A stretch of DNA of 11,444 bases from Thermotogae bacterium (GTDB taxonomy: Bacteria > Thermotogota > Thermotogae > B3-G13), in assembly GCA_015486095.1 (NCBI GenBank), contig WFSK01000067.1:1-11444 (forward strand). The letters are read 5' to 3'. Below the pieces are notes generated by a model that did no database searches, was not told the DNA's origin, and saw nothing but the letters and a program-made list of their open reading frames with translations. Position numbers and translations under genes: made by a program. Within the stretch, counting starts at the first letter, position 1. Every line of letters starts with the position of its first letter. Of this stretch, positions 1 through 7,012 are shown piece after piece.

Positions 1-4
1 AAAG

Positions 5-68
5 ATTTCGTATATAATCTCAATGAGGCAACCACATGAATTTCGTATAGAAAATTAAATGAGGCAAC
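5..68. repeat. Two imperfect direct repeats upstream of dnaN
   Basis: Two copies of a unit of about 35 bp lie head to tail. Each begins with ATTTCGTATA (5-14 and 40-49) and, 18 or 19 bases after its first base, carries ATGAGGCAAC (23-32 and 59-68). The bases between the two blocks are not conserved. The first copy also contains a TATAAT (13-18). The pattern looks like paired protein-binding sites or iterons rather than coding sequence; no open frame of note covers it. No TTATCCACA-type DnaA box is seen here, so an origin role is not supported. Confidence 0.6.
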
Positions 69-80
69 ACGATTCTTATG

Positions 81-107
81 AGTACGATATTGGTGGAAAT
101 CCGTACT
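81..107. promoter_or_regulatory. Inverted repeat flanking the dnaN -35 region (possible operator)
   Basis: AGTACG (81-86) is the exact reverse complement of CGTACT (102-107). The arm centres are 21 bp apart, about two helical turns, and the proposed -35 hexamer (94-99) lies between them. This geometry suits a dimeric repressor controlling dnaN. There is no U-run after it, so a terminator is less likely. Six-base arms can arise by chance. Confidence 0.35.
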
Positions 108-122
108 TAATTGCTATATAAT
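94..122 (+). promoter_or_regulatory. Promoter of dnaN operon
   Basis: A perfect -10 TATAAT lies at 117-122. TGGAAA at 94-99 matches four of six -35 consensus bases with a 17-base spacer. Transcription would start near 129-130, giving a leader of about 32 nt that carries the strong ribosome site GGAGGTG at 151-157, four bases before the ATG at 162. Confidence 0.6.
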
Positions 123-161
123 GTTAATATAAAGATAGAAGGTAAATGATGGAGGTGGATT

Positions 162-1283
162 ATGAGATTCAAGATCAGACAGGAAAAGTTCTCACACCTG
201 ATTTCTTTAGTGGCAAGAGCAGTGTCGTCCAGGTCCCCCAAGCCAGCATTATCTTGCATAAAATTTACTGTTGGAGAAGATGGATTGATATTGGATGCTA
301 CAGACCAGGAGTTATGGATCAGATCTTCTACGAAAGAAGTGGAGATCGAGGAACCAGGAGAGGTGTTGATAGATGCAAGGATCATTGAGGAAATCGTAAG
401 AAATTTGCCCAAAAGTGAAGTGCAAATAGAAGAAGAGGAAAATAAAAGAGTAAAGATCACATGTGAGAAAAGTGAGTTTGAATTGTTTACACAGGAAGTG
501 GAAGACTTTCCAGAGCTGAAGCCACCTGCTCCTGAATTCGAATTCGTTCTCTCCCCTGTTATGTTAAGAGATATGTTTGAGAAGGTTATGTTTTCGGCTT
601 CTACCGATGAGGTAATGAAAAACTTAAATGGCGTTTATGTTGAAATAGAAGGAAAAACACTCAGATTAATAGCGGCAGATGGTTTTCGCATGGCACTAAC
701 AGAGAAAGAGATAGCAACGCTCGATACTTCTACCCAAACTTCTTATATCGGATTTTTACTTTCCTTAAGATCAGTTAAAGAGATCTCGAGAATAATAGAG
801 GCAGGTTCAGAGGAAGATAAGATGCAGGTAACCTATGATGGCAAAAAATTGGGGTTGATCTTGGATCAGACCTTTGTTGTAACTCAGAGGATTGAAGCAG
901 AATTTCCGGATTACAAAAGAGTGCTACCCGAGGGCTTTAAGACCAAGATCACCCTGCCCACAGAGCTGCTATATCAATCGATAAAAAGAGTTGGAGTAGT
1001 AGCAAAGCCAGGTTCGGAGACCATTCGTCTGGATATAGCCGATAATATACTTCAAGTCTCTTCAACCTCATCTGATTATGGTAGTTCTAAAGAAGAGTTG
1101 CAGATCGAAAAAGAGGGGGAAGATATGGCCATATCTTTTAACCCAAGGTTCCTTTTGGATGCCTTAGGTAAAATAGAAGATGAAGAGGTTACATTGAGTT
1201 TTCTCGGCCCTTTAAGTCCAACTCAGATAAATCCTATGACATTGAGCAATTATGAGTTCATAGTTATGCCTATAAGGACGTGA
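162..1283 (+). CDS. dnaN: DNA polymerase III subunit beta (sliding clamp)
   Basis: The sliding clamp is a ring-shaped dimer that tethers DNA polymerase III and other repair proteins to DNA. The 373 residues match the family's usual length and form three clamp domains (about 1-122, 123-250, 251-373). Family hallmarks include AADGFRMA (171-178), FPDY (248-251), FNPRFLLDAL (326-335) and the C-terminal MPIRT, close to the usual MPxRL end. The ATG at 162 is chosen because GGAGGTG lies four bases upstream and the protein begins exactly as clamps do. It is the first gene of a + strand operon; the next gene's GTG follows directly after its TGA. No dnaA or recF is visible beside it. Confidence 0.96.
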   Translation: MRFKIRQEKFSHLISLVARAVSSRSPKPALSCIKFTVGEDGLILDATDQELWIRSSTKEVEIEEPGEVLIDARIIEEIVRNLPKSEVQIEEEENKRVKITCEKSEFELFTQEVEDFPELKPPAPEFEFVLSPVMLRDMFEKVMFSASTDEVMKNLNGVYVEIEGKTLRLIAADGFRMALTEKEIATLDTSTQTSYIGFLLSLRSVKEISRIIEAGSEEDKMQVTYDGKKLGLILDQTFVVTQRIEAEFPDYKRVLPEGFKTKITLPTELLYQSIKRVGVVAKPGSETIRLDIADNILQVSSTSSDYGSSKEELQIEKEGEDMAISFNPRFLLDALGKIEDEEVTLSFLGPLSPTQINPMTLSNYEFIVMPIRT

Positions 1284-2447
1284 GTGGGGGATAAAACGGT
1301 GTCAAAGTGTGTTTTCCCTTTCTCCATTGAAAAGAACATCCTGATACTCCTGGGGTCTCATCTAAAAAGATATATATCATTTGAGGAGATGAAATTTAAG
1401 ACCTTAGATTACATTTTGTCTATGTTGAGCTTTATGGGGGTAAAAAGAGAAGAGATATTGATAACTTCGGGACCCGAAGAAGAGATATTCGATATATCTC
1501 ATAGATTTCCTCAGTATAACGTTAAACCACTTTTTCAGATGGCCTTGAATCTCGTAAAGAGATTCTATAACGATAAGATCCATCTTATAGAGAAGGCGGA
1601 CCAACTTAGGCTTGTGACGAAATTGCTCATGTTAGAGGGAGTCGTACTCGACGAGATCGATCCCCACATCATCTTTAGAAATATACGAGACAGAGAAGCA
1701 ATGGGTATAAAACCGAGGGAATTAGAGGGCATGGCAAAAAAGCCTTTAGATCGGCTTGTTGCAAAGATATACTCGAGATATTTAGAAGAGTTAGAGCATG
1801 TAAACTTGATAGACAAACGCTTAGCATTACTCAAAGGGAGCGAACTCCTGAGAGCACCAAATGTATTCTCTTCTTTTGATAGGTTTAAGGTGATCGTGGT
1901 AATAAGTGGACAGATACTTTTTCATACAGAAAGGGCCATTCTGAGTAAATTTATCTCGGAAGGGGTAAAGATCATAGCCTTGGCAAATGATAATCTCGAT
2001 ATATTTGGCTGGCAAGATATCAGATTTAACGATCTCATGAAATTAGAAGAACTCCTTGGAGCACATCTCTTGATAAGAACCACAGATTTTCTTGTGATAC
2101 CTGACAACAGTGAAGTGAGATTTTTTTACTTCGAAGATGAAAAGAAAGAAGCAGAATATCTGTGTAATGTGATCGATAACGATATGTCAAGGAATAAGAG
2201 ATATGTGATCATGTGTAACGATCTAAAACGCCGTGAATATCTTGTAAAAGAGCTTTCGGCACACGAGCTCGTAGATAGGATCAACATCTCTAACGAGGTG
2301 AACTTGAAAGATAAAAGTTTACCCATCGTATTACTAAAAGATATGGAGGAGTGTAAGCAATTTACATATCCTGAGGGGAAAGAGATCTACCAATCTCTTT
2401 GGAGTACATCTTTTGGAAAGAGCAATCTGAAAGATGGCAGAGGCTAA
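1284..2447 (+). CDS. UvrD/PcrA-like protein with degenerate helicase motifs, truncated after domain 2A
   Basis: No standard product name. By eye the 387 residues follow the N-terminal half of UvrD/PcrA/Rep SF1 helicases in order: a Walker A position (about 20-30, GSHLKRY instead of GxGSGKT), motif Ia (EEILITSG, 57-63), motif Ic (VKPLFQMALNLVKRF, 80-94), a 1B signature (KIYSRYLEELEHVNLID, 161-177), motif II (KVIVVISGQ, 202-210, lacking DExxD), motif III (NDNLDIFGW, 235-243, against DDQSIYGFR) and the 2A start (FEDEKKEAEYL, 283-293). ATP-binding and hydrolysis residues are missing at each site and the protein stops about 300 residues short of a full helicase, so it is probably inactive as a motor. 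The GTG at 1284 abuts the dnaN stop, with AAGGA at 1274-1278; GTG 1299 is an alternative. A RexB/AddB-like inactive subunit is another reading. Family placement rests on motif alignment only. Confidence 0.6.
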   Translation: MGDKTVSKCVFPFSIEKNILILLGSHLKRYISFEEMKFKTLDYILSMLSFMGVKREEILITSGPEEEIFDISHRFPQYNVKPLFQMALNLVKRFYNDKIHLIEKADQLRLVTKLLMLEGVVLDEIDPHIIFRNIRDREAMGIKPRELEGMAKKPLDRLVAKIYSRYLEELEHVNLIDKRLALLKGSELLRAPNVFSSFDRFKVIVVISGQILFHTERAILSKFISEGVKIIALANDNLDIFGWQDIRFNDLMKLEELLGAHLLIRTTDFLVIPDNSEVRFFYFEDEKKEAEYLCNVIDNDMSRNKRYVIMCNDLKRREYLVKELSAHELVDRINISNEVNLKDKSLPIVLLKDMEECKQFTYPEGKEIYQSLWSTSFGKSNLKDGRG

Positions 2448-3501
2448 GAAAATCCTTGTTTTTTCGATCTTACTTACCTTTTTATCGATTTCATTATCAT
2501 ACGGGAAAGATGTGTATTCACTCGAAAGATTGTTGAAATCTATCGAGATGCCTCTTGTTCCTCTCTCGGCTCCAATAGATAACACGAAAGTATTTTCCTA
2601 CATTTCTTATACTGGAACTTCTATCGAACTTCATCTGGGAAACGAAGGTAGGATAAATGTCTTTAAATGGAATGTATCTGGGGTAGTGTCCCCTTCTCCC
2701 TCGATCCATGCCGAACTCACGTTCAGTCCGGTTACTCCCAAATACAACAAGATCTACTCCCCTTACGTCAAATTATTAGAAAAAAGATGGGCAGTTATAG
2801 GGTACTATTATGCGGCGTGGAAGAACAGGCTTGAGAAAGAACGTATAAGATTGAAGATATCTGAGGATGCCCTTAAGGGAATAGTAGAAAATACAGAATA
2901 CGAGAAGTTACATATGGAAGAGGAGTTGTTAGATGTGGATTACCTGAAAATCGTTGATGAAATCGGCTCGATCACATCCATTCCATCCCTCATCCTTTCC
3001 TTCCCACTTCCATCTATAACACCGATATCCACTGATATAGGAAGATACGTTAGAGAATACATATCCCATTTGGATACACTCACATATATTCCTAAGAATG
3101 TTCCAGAATGGGGTATAAAGCTATCGGGAGATTATGAGGTCAACAAAGATTTCATCGGGAGCATAGGTGGATATATGAATTTTCCTATACAAGGGGAAAA
3201 TGAAGATAGCAGCTGGAAAGCATGGCGGCAGAAACATACAAACGAAATCATTATAAAATTCAAATCGTTATTAATGCGGTATTCTATACTTACAAGATAC
3301 ATAGCGATATTGAATGGAGAGATAGACGCGAAGATGAAGGAATTCTCTAAAAGATATTCTGAATATCTTTCCGGTAAGAAAGTAGATGAAAAGGGTATAA
3401 ATAGCCTGGAATTAGAAATAGAAAAGTTAAAGGTAGAGAAGAAAATGTATGAGATAAATGTAATGGAGATAGCCTCTACCTTGAATGCTGTTTTTCTGTA
3501 G
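2434..3501 (+). CDS. Exported helix-rich protein, possibly TolC-like outer-membrane factor
   Basis: Not firmly recognised. The protein (355 aa) starts with a clear signal peptide: KK near the start, a hydrophobic stretch at about 8-22, likely cleavage after SYG or nearby. Two similar halves follow: short beta-rich segments (about 64-101 and 224-252) each lead into long amphipathic helices (about 108-165 and 262-350), the last rich in Lys/Glu and coiled-coil-like. This strand-strand-helix-helix duplication resembles TolC-type efflux proteins, although it is shorter than the usual 420-480 aa and no conserved TolC motif is certain. The ATG at 2434 lies 14 bp inside the upstream gene and has only a weak ribosome site, so translation is probably coupled. 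It ends the dnaN operon. A coiled-coil envelope protein of other kind is possible. Confidence 0.5.
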   Translation: MAEAKKILVFSILLTFLSISLSYGKDVYSLERLLKSIEMPLVPLSAPIDNTKVFSYISYTGTSIELHLGNEGRINVFKWNVSGVVSPSPSIHAELTFSPVTPKYNKIYSPYVKLLEKRWAVIGYYYAAWKNRLEKERIRLKISEDALKGIVENTEYEKLHMEEELLDVDYLKIVDEIGSITSIPSLILSFPLPSITPISTDIGRYVREYISHLDTLTYIPKNVPEWGIKLSGDYEVNKDFIGSIGGYMNFPIQGENEDSSWKAWRQKHTNEIIIKFKSLLMRYSILTRYIAILNGEIDAKMKEFSKRYSEYLSGKKVDEKGINSLELEIEKLKVEKKMYEINVMEIASTLNAVFL

Positions 3502-3509
3502 GTTATATA

Positions 3510-3518
3510 TGATATAAT
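3510..3518 (+). promoter_or_regulatory. Extended -10 promoter for the BMP-family gene
   Basis: TGATATAAT gives a perfect -10 (3513-3518) preceded by the TGn extension. No good -35 is seen at 16-18 bases upstream, as is usual for extended -10 promoters. The start point would be near 3525, leaving a leader of about 105 nt before the ATG at 3631. It sits only nine bases past the stop of the preceding gene, with no hairpin and T-run terminator between. Confidence 0.5.
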
Positions 3519-3576
3519 ATCAATCAGGTTATATTGAAGTTTGAATATCTTTAAATTTAGATCGAGTTTATAAATA

Positions 3577-3623
3577 CTGAGGTTCGGGCATTTTGTGTTG
3601 TTTACCTCAGATAAATAGAGGTG
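3577..3623 (+). promoter_or_regulatory. Candidate cis-acting RNA switch in the BMP gene leader
   Basis: CTGAGGT (3577-3583) pairs perfectly with ACCTCAG (3604-3610) around a 20-nt loop. The same ACCTC (3604-3608) can instead pair with the Shine-Dalgarno GAGGT (3618-3622) around a 9-nt loop. The two pairings exclude each other: the first leaves the ribosome site free, the second hides it. This is the layout of a translational switch. No known riboswitch aptamer was recognised in the 5' part of the leader. The stems are short, so it is a hypothesis. Confidence 0.35.
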
Positions 3624-3630
3624 TTCAATT

Positions 3631-4593
3631 ATGAAGCATGTCCTTATGGTGTTTTTATTCTTCGATTTGATCATCGTGGCATTTGGCATGAGTAATCCAC
3701 TCAAGGTGGCGATGATATTACCTGGTAAGCATGACGATATTTCATGGAACACGGTTGCTTATCAGGGATTGGAAAAAGCTGCGGAGGATCTGGGAGTGGA
3801 TGCTACATGTGTAGAAGAGGTTAGTGCTACAGATGTAGAAGGGTACCTTCAGAAATTTGCTTCTTTGGGATACGATCTCATCCTCGGACATAGCTTCGAT
3901 TATGGTCCTGCAATATTAAAAGTTGCAAAGGAATTTCCTGAGGTTAAGTTCGGTTGGGCGATGGGATACAAAAGTACTCCCAACGTTACCACATACGATT
4001 GGCCTATGCACGAAGTCGGTTATTTGGCAGGAGTGCTTGCTGCTTGCATGTCAAAATCAGGTATCATTGGTGCATTGGGTAGTTATGATATCCCAGATAT
4101 CCGTAGAGCGTTGAACGGATTTAAACTCGGTGCTCTTTCTGTAAATCCAGATATAAAGGTTTTTATAACATATGTTGGGACATGGGATGATTCGACAAAA
4201 GCCAAAAGCTCTGCAATAACTTTAATAGAAAACGGAGCAGATGTTTTATATGTCGATGGTAATACTATGAGTTATGGTGTCATAGATGCAGCTAAGGAAA
4301 AAGACATATATGTGATAGGAAGTATAGCAGATCAAAACTCACTGGCCCCTGATAACGTTATGACGAGTACAGTTATAAACGTTGATAAAGCTATTGAAAC
4401 GATGATAAAGGATATGGAAAATGGAAGACTAAAACCCAGATATCTCTTCAGGCTGGAAGATGATGGGGTAGATCTCGCTTACTTTCACAATTTCGTATCC
4501 ATAATACCCGAATCGGTTCAGAGAAGGATATTCGAGATAAAATATGCCATAATTTATGGTAAGATGCTAATCCCCGATGTGATCAAGAAGTAA
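3631..4593 (+). CDS. BMP-family (PnrA-like) solute-binding protein
   Basis: This is the periplasmic-type ligand-binding subunit seen in ABC importers, which in characterised members binds purine nucleosides. Family landmarks are VAMILPGKHDDISWN (26-40), the early binding-cleft segment, EFPEVKF (101-107), NPDIKVFITYVGTWDD (172-187), and GADVLYVDGN (202-211). The length of 320 aa is normal. An N-terminal hydrophobic segment (about 4-19) serves as export signal, but there is no lipobox cysteine, unlike most BMP lipoproteins, so it may be soluble or anchored by its uncleaved signal. The ribosome site AGAGGTG (3617-3623) fixes the ATG. No ABC permease or ATPase gene lies nearby. Its stop overlaps the convergent HD gene by 11 bp. 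The ligand cannot be read from sequence. Confidence 0.88.
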   Translation: MKHVLMVFLFFDLIIVAFGMSNPLKVAMILPGKHDDISWNTVAYQGLEKAAEDLGVDATCVEEVSATDVEGYLQKFASLGYDLILGHSFDYGPAILKVAKEFPEVKFGWAMGYKSTPNVTTYDWPMHEVGYLAGVLAACMSKSGIIGALGSYDIPDIRRALNGFKLGALSVNPDIKVFITYVGTWDDSTKAKSSAITLIENGADVLYVDGNTMSYGVIDAAKEKDIYVIGSIADQNSLAPDNVMTSTVINVDKAIETMIKDMENGRLKPRYLFRLEDDGVDLAYFHNFVSIIPESVQRRIFEIKYAIIYGKMLIPDVIKK

Positions 4594-6037
4594 TATCCTT
4601 TCTACCGATTTTCAGTCCTTCTCTAATGGTTTCCTTAGGGTATTCCACGCGGGCATGCATCATAGCGGTAAATACGCGAGTAAATTCTTCAACTATATCT
4701 TCGAGATCCTTTAAAGTTAATCCAGAGTCGGTCAATTGTCGCTCGTTGAGGATCGTGTTCGTTATATCTTCTATTAGTGTTCTGATCCTCTTGGGAGTGG
4801 GATCTTTAAGGCTTTTAGATGCTGCCTCGACTGCATCGGCTAACATTATTATTCCAGATTCCTTACTTCGAGGTTTGGGTCCCTCGTATCGAAAATCATC
4901 CTCCGAAATTCCTATTTTATCCTCGGGCTTAGCCGAAGATATTGCCTTATGATAAAAGAATTTTATGACTCGAGTTCCATGATGTTCTCGGATTATATCT
5001 TCTATCACTTTTGGAAGCCTATACATCTTTGCCAATTCTACGCCATCTCTGACATGAGAAACTATTGTCATGTAGCTTAACTTCGGAGTTATGTTATCAT
5101 GAGGGTTTTCCCCAGCGAGTTGATTTTCTACAAAGAAATTTGGCCTCTTCAGCTTACCTATATCATGATAGTAGGATGCAACGCGAGCGAGAAGGGAATT
5201 TGCCCCTATTCTACTCGCAGCGCTTTCTGCCAGATTGCTTATAAGAATACTATGATAATAGGTGCCTGGCGCTTCCATAGAGAGACGCTTTAACAGAGGA
5301 TGATTCAAATTCGCCAGTTCTATCAATCCAATGTTGGACACCAATCTCGATGCGCTTTCGAAATACGGTAAAGTTCCAATGAGAAGTATAGAGGAGAAAA
5401 TGGGATTAACCACTCCGATCAATATGGCACGTATGTAAGCACTTGGTATAAAAGCAGTCTTAAGGGAATAATCTATTGTAACGAGTAATGCGACAACGAT
5501 GCTAACATAAAAGCTCGCTTTCGTTATATCTAATCTCGTCATAACGTGGAGTGTGGTCCATATCGATACTGTACCTATAAGGAAGTAATAGATAAAGGTT
5601 AGAAAACCAAAATTCGTTGCTACCGTTCCTATAAAGGCAAGAAAAAGATTTGATATGAAAGAGATCTCGAATGGGAAGAGTATGTTTATTAAGCCCATAA
5701 ACCAGAAAATAGGAATAGAATAGATGCCAAGGGAATACATATATGCGGTTTTAAAGAACATAGCAGATAGGCAATAAATAGCGAGAAGAGTGAATAGAGC
5801 CCTCTTCTCTCTTAGAGGTTTTTTCCTTTCAAAAAAGTATACTATAGATGAGGTGAAAAAGAGGGTTAAGAGCAGGATCGATATGAATTGTAATAGGATG
5901 GATGGAGTAAAAGAGAAGATCAGGCTACTTATGACTTCAAATCTTACGATCAAAGTTATTAGTACAGCAGTTATTAAGAAGGGGTATTGATGCTTTAACC
6001 TCCGTTTCAGAAATAGAACAGGACGTCTAAGAGACAT
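4583..6037 (-). CDS. 7TM-HD domain phosphohydrolase, PgpH-type, lacking the extracytoplasmic HDED domain
   Basis: The relatives (PgpH) hydrolyse cyclic di-AMP. The protein is 484 aa. About seven membrane segments occupy residues 17-224, then a cytoplasmic HD domain carries the full set of metal ligands expected for the 7TM-HD family: H262, H291-D292 (YYHDIGK), H328 (SHVRDG), H352-H353 (EHHGT) and D401 (LADAVEAAS). The large extracytoplasmic 7TMR-HDED region that normally separates the first two membrane segments is absent, since the second segment starts about 10 residues after the first; this explains the length, well below the usual 700 or so. It follows phoH with a 2-bp gap and a poorly placed ribosome site (AAGGA about 14 bases upstream), suggesting coupled translation. 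Cyclic di-AMP activity is inferred from the family. Confidence 0.87.
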   Translation of the reverse strand: MSLRRPVLFLKRRLKHQYPFLITAVLITLIVRFEVISSLIFSFTPSILLQFISILLLTLFFTSSIVYFFERKKPLREKRALFTLLAIYCLSAMFFKTAYMYSLGIYSIPIFWFMGLINILFPFEISFISNLFLAFIGTVATNFGFLTFIYYFLIGTVSIWTTLHVMTRLDITKASFYVSIVVALLVTIDYSLKTAFIPSAYIRAILIGVVNPIFSSILLIGTLPYFESASRLVSNIGLIELANLNHPLLKRLSMEAPGTYYHSILISNLAESAASRIGANSLLARVASYYHDIGKLKRPNFFVENQLAGENPHDNITPKLSYMTIVSHVRDGVELAKMYRLPKVIEDIIREHHGTRVIKFFYHKAISSAKPEDKIGISEDDFRYEGPKPRSKESGIIMLADAVEAASKSLKDPTPKRIRTLIEDITNTILNERQLTDSGLTLKDLEDIVEEFTRVFTAMMHARVEYPKETIREGLKIGRKDITS

Positions 6038-6039
6038 AT

Positions 6040-7002
6040 CTATTTTTCATATCCTTCATAAGCCCTTATGATCTTTTTAACGAGAGGATGTCTTACCACA
6101 TCTTCTTCAGAGAGATATACGAATTCGATTCCCTCCATTCCTTTGAGTATCTCGCTACATTCGACAAGACCTGATATATGATCCTTTCCTATATCTATCT
6201 GTGTTATATCGCCGGTTACAACGATCTTGGAACCAAAACCAAGTCGAGTTAGAAACATCTTCATCTGCATATGCGTTGTATTTTGGGCTTCATCAAGAAT
6301 TATGAAGGAATTATTTAGCGTTCTACCACGCATATATGCCAAAGGAGCTATCTCTATTATTCCCTTTTCTTTATATTTTTCGAAGCGATCAGCGGAGATC
6401 ATATCGAGAATCGCATCATACAATGGCCGAAGATATGGCTCTACCTTCTCGGCAAGATTCCCCGGTAAAAAGCCAAGGCTTTCTCCAGCTTCTACAGCGG
6501 GACGTGTGAGGATTATACGTTTCACAATTCCCTTCTTGAGATAATTTATAGCCACTGCTACTGCGAGGTAAGTCTTACCAGTACCTGCTGGACCTATTGC
6601 AAAAACAACGTCGTTCTTCCTCATAGCATCTACATAGCGCTTTTGCATGATCGTCTTTGGTTTTATGCGTTTTCCCGTAAAAGAGACTTGAACAACATCA
6701 TCAAAGACACCAACGATATCTGTATCTTCTTTCGGACTTATCCCATTCTTACGAGCTCTATTTATAAAATACTCAATACCTATGTCATTCAATTCATAGC
6801 CTTTTTTAATTGCTTCCTGAAGTTCGTTAAAAAGGTATTCTACCTTCCCCATTGCTTCTACTTCTCCTGTTAAAACTATACCATCCTGGATCGTAGAGAT
6901 ATTCACTCCAAAACAATTCTTTATTTCCCTCAAATTTACATCGTATTTACCAAATAGGGTACGAAGATCTATTTCAGGATCAAGATGTATTACTCTCTTC
7001 AT
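6040..7002 (-). CDS. phoH: PhoH family ATPase
   Basis: PhoH proteins are cytoplasmic P-loop ATPases linked to RNA metabolism, often encoded beside ybeY; their exact reaction remains debated. A KH-like N-terminal region (about 1-70) precedes the ATPase domain with Walker A GPAGTGKT (137-144), ILTRPAVEAGESLGFLPG (164-181), Walker B FIILDEAQN (233-241) and VTGDITQID (262-270), all intact. The length of 320 aa is typical. I chose the ATG at 7000-7002 because GAGGG (7010-7014) lies seven bases upstream; the TTG just before it (7003-7005) would be only four bases away. That ribosome site overlaps the cheW stop codon, so the two genes are translationally linked. The expected neighbour ybeY is not seen. 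Confidence 0.95.
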   Translation of the reverse strand: MKRVIHLDPEIDLRTLFGKYDVNLREIKNCFGVNISTIQDGIVLTGEVEAMGKVEYLFNELQEAIKKGYELNDIGIEYFINRARKNGISPKEDTDIVGVFDDVVQVSFTGKRIKPKTIMQKRYVDAMRKNDVVFAIGPAGTGKTYLAVAVAINYLKKGIVKRIILTRPAVEAGESLGFLPGNLAEKVEPYLRPLYDAILDMISADRFEKYKEKGIIEIAPLAYMRGRTLNNSFIILDEAQNTTHMQMKMFLTRLGFGSKIVVTGDITQIDIGKDHISGLVECSEILKGMEGIEFVYLSEEDVVRHPLVKKIIRAYEGYEK

Positions 7003-7012
7003 CAACAGGCCC

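Noticed and set aside
5..68. CRISPR array interpretation of the direct repeats
   Set aside because: Only two diverged copies with conserved cores separated by variable short bases, no uniform repeat and no spacer structure, and no cas genes.
146..388. An 80-codon frame starting at ATG 146 with AAGGT nearby, overlapping dnaN
   Set aside because: It lies out of frame across the dnaN 5' end and its residues look like a shadow of the clamp gene. The tandem ATGs just ahead of the dnaN ribosome site might compete weakly for ribosomes, but nothing supports a real product.
3132..3752. A long open frame on the - strand (206 codons)
   Set aside because: It spans the end of the exported protein gene, the promoter/leader and the BMP start in antisense, has low-complexity composition and no credible ribosome site or family features.
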